This document shows, in pieces, positions 1 through 5,779 of a DNA stretch of 6,729 bases. Source of the DNA: SCUN01 sp964343975 (GTDB taxonomy: Bacteria; Acidobacteriota; Vicinamibacteria; Vicinamibacterales; SCN-69-37); assembly GCA_964343975.1 (NCBI GenBank), contig CAYFLU010000181.1, forward strand, positions 1 through 6,729, given 5' to 3'. Every line of letters starts with the position of its first letter. The stretch's first letter is position 1. Under the pieces are notes generated by a model. The model did no database searches and had not been told where the DNA came from. It saw only the letters and a list, made by a program, of their open reading frames with translations. Made by a program: the position numbers and the translations under genes.

Positions 1-1879
1 GCGCGCCGGCGCGCTGCTCGAGCATGGTCAGCAACTCGACGCGCTCCATGGAGTCGAGCGTGAGATCGAGCTCGAGATTCGCGTCGGGCCGCACGCGCGG
101 CCGCTGCAGGCGCTCGGCAATGGCGGCGAGCGCGCCTACGCGATCCGGGCGTGCGGGATCGTCGAGCCACGCGCGTTCGCTCTCGCTCAACGGCGCGTCA
201 GGCGCGTCGCCCGGGGTGGCGACCGACGCCGCGCGTTCGCGCACGAGGCGCTCCACCTCGTGGCGCTTGATCTTGCCCGTGGATGTGCGCGGCAACGGCT
301 CGAACCACACGTCGTAGCTCAGCACGCGCTTGTGCGCCGGCAGTTGCACCGACAGCCCCTCGATGTCGAACCGCACGAGCTCGCGCACGTTGGTGATGCC
401 GCGATCCGCCAGCACCTGTTCATCCGGCACCACCACGGCATGCAACCGCTCCGCCGACGGCTCGCCGGGTTTGGTCAATCCGAGGATGCACAACTCTTTG
501 ATGAGCGGCGACTGCCGGTAGTGCGTTTCGATTTCCTCCGGGTAGAGGTTCTTGCCGGAGCTGAGGACGATGATCTCTTTCTTGCGTCCGGTGACGAACA
601 GGCGCCCCTGCGCGTCGACGTAACCGAGATCGCCCGTGTGCAACCAGCCGTCCTGCAGGACCTGCGCGGTGGCGTCGGGCCGGTTGAAGTAGCCCTGCAT
701 CACGATCGGTCCGCGGATCAGGATCTCGCCATCCTGCGGCCCGTCATCGTCGGCGCTGTCGCGTTCGCGCGGCAGGATGCGGATCTCGGTGCCGTCGAGC
801 GGTTGGCCGACGGACGTCGAGAACGTGTCACCGGCGCGCACGATCGTGGCGCCGCCGGTCGTTTCGGTGAGGCCGTACGCGTTCTGCAGCGTGAAGCCCA
901 TCTCGTAGAGCTCGCGTCCGATCACCGCATCGAACTTCGATCCGCCGGTGATCAGAATGCGCATGTGGTCGCCGAGCGCGCGGTGCACGCGGGCGAACCA
1001 GCGGCGCCCGGGGTTCCAGCCGGCGCGGTCGCGCAACCAGCCGTTGGTGCGGAGCATCGCGCGGAATACCGCGCGTCCCACGCGGCCGCGTTTGGCCACT
1101 TCCGCCGTCACGCGCTGATGGATCAGATAGAAGAACTGCGGCACGCACGCAAAGGCGGTGATCTGCTTCTCCTGAAGCGCCTGAAGCAATGCCGTCGAAC
1201 TTACTTGTTCGAGGAAGACGACGCGGCCGCCGACGATGAGCGGGAGCAGCAGGTTGGCGAGTTGCGCCAGGGCATGGAAGAGCGGCAGCACGCCCAGCAC
1301 CGCGTCGCGTTCGGTGAGGGTGACGATCTTGAACGCCGCGGCCCGCTCCGCTTCGAGGTTGCCGTGCGACAGAATCACGCCCTTCGGGTCGCTCGTCGTG
1401 CCGGAGGTGTAGAGCAGGACGGCCGCGTCGAGCGCATCGCGTTCGGCGATCGGGGGCGGCGCACTCGCCGGGCGGCCGGGCGCGTCATCGACCAGGTCGA
1501 TCCGGGTGCGGTTGGGCGCGGCGGCCTCGGCGGTGGCGCGGAACTTCGCGGTGGTGAAGAGCACGCGCGCGTCGCAGTTCTCGAGCACCGTGCGCACCTG
1601 GCCCGCTTTGTAGTTGGTGTCGAGCGGCACCGCCACCGCGCCGAGACGCAGGACGCCGAAGTACGCGCCGATCCAGCGCGGGTCGTTGTCGGCGAGGAGT
1701 GCGCAGCGATCGCCCGGGCCAATCCCCCGGGCCGCCAATGCGGCCGCCCAGCGGTCGGCGTCAGCAGCCAGTTCGGTATACGTCCACGTTTCCGTGCCCG
1801 TCGGGCGCAGGACCTCAACCGCCACCCGGCTGGGAAAGCTCGCGGCTGCGCCCGCGAATCGCGCGTAGAAGTTCGCCAT
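1..1879 (-). CDS. AMP-forming acyl-CoA/acyl-ACP ligase fused to an acyl-carrier domain (C-terminus outside window)
   Basis: An adenylate-forming (ANL) enzyme that should activate a fatty or other carboxylic acid with ATP and pass it to a thiol. From the ATG at 1879 (MANFYARF...), 626 residues are visible with no stop before base 1. Visible signatures are the P-loop YTSGTTSDPKG (about 157-167), the AYGLTET adenylate motif (334-340), the HTGD motif (Asp417), GRKKEII soon after it, and the TGKIK catalytic lysine (Lys536). After the adenylation domain a short linker leads to LDLTLDSMERVEL, a phosphopantetheine-attachment motif with Ser610, so a carrier domain is fused in cis. Sequence around the central part (LPLFHALAQ, ITGGSKFD) looks like long-chain fatty-acid ligases of the FadD/FAA1 type. 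In known relatives such fusions may continue into a PlsC-type acyltransferase; whether this one does cannot be seen. No Shine-Dalgarno precedes the start. The gene is divergent from the peroxiredoxin gene. Substrate chain length is not predictable. Confidence 0.92.
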   Translation of the reverse strand, partial: MANFYARFAGAAASFPSRVAVEVLRPTGTETWTYTELAADADRWAAALAARGIGPGDRCALLADNDPRWIGAYFGVLRLGAVAVPLDTNYKAGQVRTVLENCDARVLFTTAKFRATAEAAAPNRTRIDLVDDAPGRPASAPPPIAERDALDAAVLLYTSGTTSDPKGVILSHGNLEAERAAAFKIVTLTERDAVLGVLPLFHALAQLANLLLPLIVGGRVVFLEQVSSTALLQALQEKQITAFACVPQFFYLIHQRVTAEVAKRGRVGRAVFRAMLRTNGWLRDRAGWNPGRRWFARVHRALGDHMRILITGGSKFDAVIGRELYEMGFTLQNAYGLTETTGGATIVRAGDTFSTSVGQPLDGTEIRILPRERDSADDDGPQDGEILIRGPIVMQGYFNRPDATAQVLQDGWLHTGDLGYVDAQGRLFVTGRKKEIIVLSSGKNLYPEEIETHYRQSPLIKELCILGLTKPGEPSAERLHAVVVPDEQVLADRGITNVRELVRFDIEGLSVQLPAHKRVLSYDVWFEPLPRTSTGKIKRHEVERLVRERAASVATPGDAPDAPLSESERAWLDDPARPDRVGALAAIAERLQRPRVRPDANLELDLTLDSMERVELLTMLEQRAGA

Positions 1880-1926
1880 CCGACCGGGCGATCTTACTCT
1901 TAGAATGAAGCGGGAGGTTCGACCTG
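1880..1926. promoter_or_regulatory. Divergent intergenic region with putative -10 elements
   Basis: This 47-bp gap separates the divergent ligase and peroxiredoxin starts and is AT-rich only in its middle. TAAGAT reads on the minus strand (plus 1896-1891), 11 bp before the ligase ATG, so the ligase mRNA would have a leader of only a few bases. TAGAAT reads on the plus strand (1901-1906), 20 bp before the peroxiredoxin ATG. No convincing -35 boxes are visible. These are inferred from similarity to TATAAT only. Confidence 0.4.
1912..1917 (+). promoter_or_regulatory. Ribosome binding site of the peroxiredoxin gene
   Basis: GGGAGG lies 9 bases before the ATG at 1927. It supports that start over an out-of-frame ATG at 1905, and it is the only clearly placed Shine-Dalgarno sequence upstream of an in-frame start in the window. 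Confidence 0.75.
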
Positions 1927-2469
1927 ATGAAGCAGTGGGTTCTCGCACTCGGGATGGTGGCCATGGTGGCCGGTTCGGCCGTGCGCGCACAGGCGCCGGT
2001 GGAATTGAAGGTCGGGGACGTCGCCCCGGCGTTTTCGATGATGGGCTCCGACGGCAAGACGCACACGCTCGCTCAGTACAAGGGCAAGTATGTGGTGGTC
2101 GGCTGGTATCCGAAGGCGTTCACGTCTGGCTGCACGCGTGAGTGCCGCTCGATCCGCGACAGCGCGGACGTGATCAAGAAGTTCGATGTCGCCTACTTCA
2201 TGGCGAGCGTCGATGACGCCGAGACGAACAAGAAGTTCGCCGAGCAGGAACAGGTCAACTTCCCGTTCCTGTCGGATCCGGAGAAGAAGGCCGCGAACGC
2301 GTACGGCGTGTTGCCGCCGAACGGCGGGTTCGCGAACCGCTGGACGTTCTACATCGGTCCGGACGGCAAGATCGCCTACATCGACAAGGACGTGAACAAG
2401 GACGGCGTGGACAAGGCTGGCGCCAACCTGGCGGCGCGTCTTGAAACGCTCGGCGCCAAGAAGAAGTAA
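1927..2469 (+). CDS. Exported peroxiredoxin, AhpC/TSA (BCP-like) family
   Basis: A 180-residue thiol-dependent peroxidase predicted to reduce hydrogen peroxide or organic hydroperoxides outside the cytoplasm. The N-terminus (MKQWVLALGMVAMVAGSAVRAQA) is a Sec signal peptide: one lysine, a hydrophobic core, and an AQA site giving likely cleavage after residue 23. The thioredoxin-fold body begins VELKVGDVAPAF. The active site is WYPKAFTSGCTREC, with peroxidatic Cys69, the family threonine Thr66 three residues before it, and a likely supporting arginine Arg138 in NRWTFYIG. A second cysteine, Cys73, sits four residues after Cys69; in E. coli Bcp the resolving cysteine is at +5, so the disulfide partner is shifted by one position or Cys73 plays another role. 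The C-terminus is lysine-rich (GAKKK). The start is fixed by GGGAGG and the signal peptide. The gene is followed closely by the LOG-like gene and is probably co-transcribed with it. Confidence 0.9.
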   Translation: MKQWVLALGMVAMVAGSAVRAQAPVELKVGDVAPAFSMMGSDGKTHTLAQYKGKYVVVGWYPKAFTSGCTRECRSIRDSADVIKKFDVAYFMASVDDAETNKKFAEQEQVNFPFLSDPEKKAANAYGVLPPNGGFANRWTFYIGPDGKIAYIDKDVNKDGVDKAGANLAARLETLGAKKK

Positions 2470-2496
2470 CGCGCCGTAGTGAATCCGATTCCCCCC

Positions 2497-3279
2497 ATGA
2501 ACGGAGGAGCCAGCAATGGCTCCTCCGATCGCAAGCTTCTCGAAGGACCCCACTCCCGATTTCACGAACTGCTCCTGCTGTTCCGCGCCATGCGGGACTT
2601 CATCCGGGGCTTTCGTGTGCTGCACTTTGTCGGGCCCTGCGTCACGATCTTCGGCTCGGCGCGCTTCAATGAAGATCACGAGTACTACGCGCTCACCCGC
2701 GAGGTCGGCCGCCGCGTGAGTCAGCTGGGCTTCACGGTGATGACGGGTGGCGGCCCCGGCTTGATGGAAGCCGCCAATCGCGGCGCGCGTGATGCCGGCG
2801 GTCCCTCGGTTGCCTGCAATATCGAACTGCCGCATGAACAGGGCGCCAATCCGTATCTCGACCGTACCGCGACCTGCCACTACTTCTTCGTGCGCAAGGT
2901 GCTGCTCTTCAAATACTCGTACGCGTTCTTCGCGATGCCGGGCGGCATCGGCACGATGGACGAGTTGTTCGAGGCGCTCACGCTCATTCAGACCAAGAAG
3001 ATCCGCGGGTTTCCGGTGATCCTGATCGGCACCGAGTACTGGAAGCCGCTCGTCGCGCTTCTCGAGCAGATGGCCGACCACGGCGCGATCGGGCGCGCCG
3101 ATCTGCAGCTGATTCTCGTCACTGATGATCTCGATGAGGCCATGCGCCATCTCGAGACGCACACGGTGGAGCCCTTCGGGTTGCGCCGTCGACAGCCGCG
3201 GCGGTGGCTCGGCGAGCGCGGGATTACTTTTTGGGGCGGTTCGCGTACTCGGTCCGCATCTGCCAAGCCAGATCGGTGA
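2497..3279 (+). CDS. LOG-family (TIGR00730-type) Rossmann-fold protein
   Basis: A 260-residue cytoplasmic protein of the lysine-decarboxylase-like/LOG family, many members of which are nucleoside-5'-monophosphate phosphoribohydrolases that release cytokinin-type bases or split AMP/GMP-like nucleotides. Counting from ATG 2497, it shows GSARF (53-57), TGGGPGLMEAANRG (about 83-96), the arginine of FVRK (Arg133) and the diagnostic PGGIGTMDE (148-156, Glu156). The Arg-to-Glu spacing of 23 residues matches the catalytic pair of LOG enzymes. The protein is longer than plant-type LOGs, with an N-terminal helical extension (DRKLLEGPHSRF...). The start is uncertain: ATG 2497 and in-frame GTG 2479 both lack a Shine-Dalgarno, while the strong GGAGGAG at 2503 points to an out-of-frame ATG at 2516. 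The last 18 residues are encoded antisense to the end of the next gene. It lies 27 bp after the peroxiredoxin stop (9 bp if GTG 2479 is used). The exact substrate is unknown. Confidence 0.85.
   Translation: MNGGASNGSSDRKLLEGPHSRFHELLLLFRAMRDFIRGFRVLHFVGPCVTIFGSARFNEDHEYYALTREVGRRVSQLGFTVMTGGGPGLMEAANRGARDAGGPSVACNIELPHEQGANPYLDRTATCHYFFVRKVLLFKYSYAFFAMPGGIGTMDELFEALTLIQTKKIRGFPVILIGTEYWKPLVALLEQMADHGAIGRADLQLILVTDDLDEAMRHLETHTVEPFGLRRRQPRRWLGERGITFWGGSRTRSASAKPDR
2502..2527 (+). repeat. 10-bp perfect inverted repeat (hairpin) at the 5' end of the LOG-like gene
   Basis: CGGAGGAGCC (2502-2511) pairs perfectly with GGCTCCTCCG (2518-2527) across the 6-base loop AGCAAT. In RNA this would be a very stable, GC-rich stem. 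The left arm contains a perfect Shine-Dalgarno-like GGAGGAG. No T-run follows, so it is not a standard intrinsic terminator. It lies 32 bases after the peroxiredoxin stop and, if ATG 2497 is the start, in the first codons of the LOG-like gene. Confidence 0.8.
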
Positions 3280-3643
3280 AGTGCGGATCGGCCGTGACGT
3301 GCCGGCCGAGCGTCTCCGCGATGGCGCGCAACTGGTAGATCTCGGTCACCACAAACCGGTCCTGTTCCACTTCCGCCGTGGTCACGTCGTGGTGTTCGGC
3401 AATGAAGGCCTCGGCATCCGCCACGATGCCGTCCACGATGGCGTTGAGCGATGCGAGGTCCGCCGCGGTCAGCGCGGCGGCTTCGGCCTGCGGGATTTCC
3501 TGAAGGGCCACAATGAACCGGCCCAGATGCCGGCGGAAGGACCGCTGACGCCAGCGGGGAAACAGGCTGCCGCTCACGGCGCCGGCCGCGGTTCGGGCCC
3601 GGCGGCCCACCTGCAAGGCCCGCGGAAACAGGGGCGAAGCCAT
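3224..3643 (-). CDS. Small protein of unknown function
   Basis: I do not recognise this protein. From ATG 3643 it has 139 residues; an in-frame GTG at 3661 would add six (MPSLAD). The N-terminal 35 residues are basic and arginine-rich (RALQVGRRARTA, FPRWRQRSFRRH). The rest is acidic and predicted mostly helical (LTAADLASLNAIVDGIVADAEAFIAEH, then VEQDRFVVTEIYQLRAIAETLG), ending EYANRPKK. There is no signal peptide, no convincing membrane segment and no cysteine. It is accepted as real because it fills the gap between neighbours, has an amino-acid make-up like a normal soluble protein, and no other frame covers 3280-3640 convincingly. It is divergent from the NtrC-like regulator across 29 bp, so that regulator may control it (inference). 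Its 3' end overlaps the LOG-like gene antisense by 56 bp. No Shine-Dalgarno is visible at either start. Confidence 0.7.
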   Translation of the reverse strand: MASPLFPRALQVGRRARTAAGAVSGSLFPRWRQRSFRRHLGRFIVALQEIPQAEAAALTAADLASLNAIVDGIVADAEAFIAEHHDVTTAEVEQDRFVVTEIYQLRAIAETLGRHVTADPHFTDLAWQMRTEYANRPKK

Positions 3644-3649
3644 GTCTGC

Positions 3650-3671
3650 CAATGATGGCACAATGACGCCA
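3650..3671. repeat. 11-bp tandem direct repeat in the divergent gap upstream of the NtrC-like gene
   Basis: CAATGATGGCA (3650-3660) is followed at once by CAATGACGCCA (3661-3671), matching at 9 of 11 positions. The first copy overlaps a short dyad, TGCCA-atga-TGGCA (3647-3660). The repeat fills most of the space between the divergent starts at 3643 and 3673, a natural place for a regulator to bind. Its role is inferred from position alone. Confidence 0.4.
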
Positions 3672-3672
3672 C

Positions 3673-5028
3673 ATGTCGGCGAAGCGCGTCCTCATCGTGC
3701 CCATGCGCTGGCCCCTGGCCGAGCGCCTGCGGGCGGATGGTCACGAGGTCGTGGAAGCCGCCCCGGCCGAGGACGCCGTGGATCGCGCCGACGCGGGCGT
3801 TGACGCCGTGTTGCTCGACATCCGCATGCCCGACGAAGCCGCGCTCGATGTGCTCGCGGGCGTGCGCGAGCGCGATCCCGATCCGCCGATCATTCTCCTC
3901 GCCGGCCGCGACGACGCGGCGATCGTCACCACGGCGCTGGCCGGCGGCGCCTTCGACTACGCCTACGAGCCGATCGACCCCGACGACATCGCGCGCCGCA
4001 TCGTCCGCGCCTTCGAAGTGACGCGTCTGCGTCGTGAGCTGCGCACGTTGCGCGACCGACTCGCGCGGCCGTTCACGCTCGCGTCGATCGTCGGCACCTC
4101 TGCATCGATGGAGCGCGTGCGCGCCCTCGCGCGAAAGGTGGCGGCAAGCGACGACGCTCCGGTGCTGCTGATCGGACAGCGCGGCACCGGCCGCGACCAC
4201 GTGGCCCGCGTGATCCACTACGCCGGCGGGCGCGCCCAGCGGCCGTTTCTGCGCGTCGCCTGTGGCGCGCTGTCGGGTGAGCAGCTGGAAGCCGAGCTCT
4301 TCGGCATCGAGCCGCACGCCACCGCCGATGGCGCTGAGCATCGTCGCGGGATCTTCGACGAAGCACACGAAGGCACGATCCTGCTCGACGATGTCGACGT
4401 GCTGCCGCCCGTGATTCAAGGACGCTTGCTGCGTTATCTCGAGTCGCGCGAGTTCCGCCGCGTGGGCGGCTCCACCGACATTCGCGTGGACGTCCGCGTG
4501 ATCGCGGCCTCCACGCGGGCCATCGAGCCGCTCGTGCAGCAGGGACGGTTCCCGTCGGATCTCTACTACCGGCTGAATGTGCTCGGCTTCGAGTTGCTGC
4601 CGTTGTCACTGCACCGCGAAGACGTTGTGCCGCTCGCGCGCCATTTCATCGAACAGCAAAGCCGGGCGTCGCGCATCGAGGCGGCCGAGCTGACCGCCGA
4701 CGCCGAAGCGGCGCTGATCGCCTACGACTGGCCCGGCAATCTGGATGAGTTGCGCGCCGTGCTCGATCGCGCCGTGATGCTCGCCAATGGACAACCCATC
4801 CGTCCGCATCATCTGGCCGGGCTCGGCGCCATGCCGCAGGTGTCCGATGCAGCGACGCCGTTCGTGTTGCCCGAGCAGGGGTGTCGTCTGGAGGAAGTGG
4901 AAAAGAGCCTCGTCCTGCAGGCGCTCGATCGCGCCGGCGGCAACCAGACCCGCGCGGCCGCGCTGCTCGGCGTGCACCGCGACCAGATCCGTTACCGGCT
5001 CGGCAAGTACCGCACCGAGCGCGACTGA
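3673..5028 (+). CDS. NtrC-type response regulator with degenerate receiver and AAA+ domains (putative sigma-54-independent DNA-binding regulator)
   Basis: A 451-residue cytoplasmic protein with the full NtrC plan: receiver (about 4-118), linker helix, AAA+ domain (about 135-385) and Fis-type helix-turn-helix (about 405-448). The receiver keeps phospho-acceptor Asp49 in LLDIRMPD, but the acidic pair is replaced by Pro10-Met11, the switch Thr by Leu76 and the conserved Lys by Glu99 (YAYEPID). In the AAA+ domain Walker A reads GQRGTGRD, with Arg174 for the catalytic Lys. The sigma-54 contact loop GAFTGA is replaced by HATADG (215-220). Walker B is LLDD (Asp240 for Glu), the first arginine finger FRxDL is FPSDL (Pro294), and the sensor II arginine of GNVREL is Asp358 (GNLDEL). 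The fold landmarks ELFG, DLYYRLNVL and WPGN are kept, as is an orthodox HTH (NQTRAAALLGVHRDQIRYRL). The reading frame is intact. It therefore most likely binds DNA without ATP-driven sigma-54 activation. The start ATG has no Shine-Dalgarno; CACAAT ends 8 bp before it. No sensor kinase gene is in the window. Confidence 0.9.
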   Translation: MSAKRVLIVPMRWPLAERLRADGHEVVEAAPAEDAVDRADAGVDAVLLDIRMPDEAALDVLAGVRERDPDPPIILLAGRDDAAIVTTALAGGAFDYAYEPIDPDDIARRIVRAFEVTRLRRELRTLRDRLARPFTLASIVGTSASMERVRALARKVAASDDAPVLLIGQRGTGRDHVARVIHYAGGRAQRPFLRVACGALSGEQLEAELFGIEPHATADGAEHRRGIFDEAHEGTILLDDVDVLPPVIQGRLLRYLESREFRRVGGSTDIRVDVRVIAASTRAIEPLVQQGRFPSDLYYRLNVLGFELLPLSLHREDVVPLARHFIEQQSRASRIEAAELTADAEAALIAYDWPGNLDELRAVLDRAVMLANGQPIRPHHLAGLGAMPQVSDAATPFVLPEQGCRLEEVEKSLVLQALDRAGGNQTRAAALLGVHRDQIRYRLGKYRTERD

Positions 5029-5034
5029 GCGCCG

Positions 5035-5766
5035 CTAGTAGTCCACGCGTTCCAGGAACAAGCCGGAGGCGGGCGCCGTGAGCTTGGGCGGCAGATCCGA
5101 GGTCGTGTTCAGCAATCGCGCGACGGCCTCAGGCTCGAGCCCGCCGCGTCCCACTTCGGCGAGTACGCCGACGATGCGGCGCACCATCTTCCAGAGGAAA
5201 TGCGAGCCACTCACGCCGATCACGATGAGCGGCGGCGCCTCCGTGATCGTGAGCGCGCTCAATAGCACCGTCGTCGACTTCTCCTCCGGATCGTCGTCCG
5301 TGAACGCGCGAAAGTCGGCGAAGCCGGTGAGGGCCGCCGCGGCCTGACGCATGCGATCGACGTCCAGCGGTTCGCGCACCCACCAGACATACGGCTTGTC
5401 GAACGCCGTGCGGCGCGTGGAGATCTGGTAGCGGTAGTGGCGCGCGCGGGCGCTGTGGCGCGCGTGGAAGCGCGGCGACATGCGTTCGGCGTCGAGCACG
5501 TTGATGTCGGCGGGGAGCGCGTCGTTGATGCGGGTGACGAGCGTGCGCGGCGGCAGCGTCATCGGCAGATCGACATGCATGACCTGGCCGAGCGCATGCA
5601 CGCCGGCGTCGGTGCGGCCCGAGCCGTACGTCTCAAATGTGCGCGCGCCGGTCGCCTCGCGGATCGCGCGCACGAGTTCCCCCTGCACGGTCTTCGCGTT
5701 CTGCTGGATCTGCCAGCCGCTGTAGCGCGTGCCGGCGTATTCGACGGTGAGTTTGTACCGCGGCAT
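5035..5766 (-). CDS. truA: tRNA pseudouridine(38-40) synthase TruA
   Basis: A 243-residue enzyme that converts uridines 38, 39 and 40 in the anticodon stem-loop of many tRNAs to pseudouridine in the cytoplasm, stabilising the stem and helping keep the reading frame. Visible family features are the N-terminal strand MPRYKLTVEYAGTRYSGWQIQ, the catalytic motif YGSGRTDAGVHALGQV with Asp53, the FHARHSARARHYRY segment (about 100-113), FLWKMVRRIVG (190-200) and the C-terminal TAPASGLFLERVDY. Length is typical of bacterial TruA. The frame is open upstream to 6153, but that part is antisense to the MBL gene and has no TruA similarity, so ATG 5766 at the conserved N-terminus is the start. It is convergent with the NtrC-like gene, with only 6 bp between stops, and divergent from the MBL gene, with 15 bp between starts. 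Confidence 0.96.
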   Translation of the reverse strand: MPRYKLTVEYAGTRYSGWQIQQNAKTVQGELVRAIREATGARTFETYGSGRTDAGVHALGQVMHVDLPMTLPPRTLVTRINDALPADINVLDAERMSPRFHARHSARARHYRYQISTRRTAFDKPYVWWVREPLDVDRMRQAAAALTGFADFRAFTDDDPEEKSTTVLLSALTITEAPPLIVIGVSGSHFLWKMVRRIVGVLAEVGRGGLEPEAVARLLNTTSDLPPKLTAPASGLFLERVDY

Positions 5767-5779
5767 CACTAAGATAGTG
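5767..5779. promoter_or_regulatory. Palindromic bidirectional -10-like element between truA and the MBL-rhodanese gene
   Basis: CACTA-aga-TAGTG is a perfect 5-bp inverted repeat around a 3-base centre and makes up nearly the whole 15-bp gap between the divergent start codons. On the plus strand it holds TAAGAT, ending 6 bp before ATG 5782. On the minus strand it holds CACTAT/TATCTT, ending 7 or 4 bp before ATG 5766. At the usual 6-8 bp from -10 to the first transcribed base, both mRNAs would begin at or near the start codon. No -35 box is evident on either side. An operator for a dimeric regulator is an alternative reading. Confidence 0.5.

Noticed and set aside
260..1903. 547-codon open frame on the plus strand
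   Set aside because: It is entirely antisense to the acyl ligase, whose motifs are clear on the minus strand. The translation is low-complexity Arg/Ala/Gly/His-rich, as expected from the complement of GC-rich coding DNA.
2502..2527. Intrinsic transcription terminator for the peroxiredoxin gene
   Set aside because: The stem is strong but is followed by ATCGCAAGC with no run of T, and it lies within the next gene.
2516..2719. Short plus-strand frame with the best Shine-Dalgarno in the region (MAPPIASF...)
   Set aside because: Its translation is Ser/Arg/Cys-rich shadow sequence inside the LOG-like gene. The ribosome-binding signal is better explained as part of the hairpin, though it remains a puzzle noted in the findings.
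1900..3162. 420-codon open frame on the minus strand
   Set aside because: It is antisense to the peroxiredoxin and LOG-like genes, which have strong motif support. Its own translation shows no recognisable domain.
3460..3480. Inverted repeat CCGCCGCG/CGCGGCGG with a 5-base centre
   Set aside because: It lies inside the coding sequence of the small unknown gene over a run of Ala/Asp/Thr codons. Such GC dyads are expected by chance in DNA of this composition.
3574..4419. 281-codon open frame on the minus strand
   Set aside because: It is antisense to the NtrC-like gene and overlaps the start of the small unknown gene. The composition is that of a shadow frame.
3673..5028. Active sigma-54 enhancer-binding protein (standard NtrC annotation)
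   Set aside because: The domain order fits, but the GAFTGA loop, Walker A lysine, arginine finger and sensor II arginine are absent, so an ordinary sigma-54 activator role is not supported.
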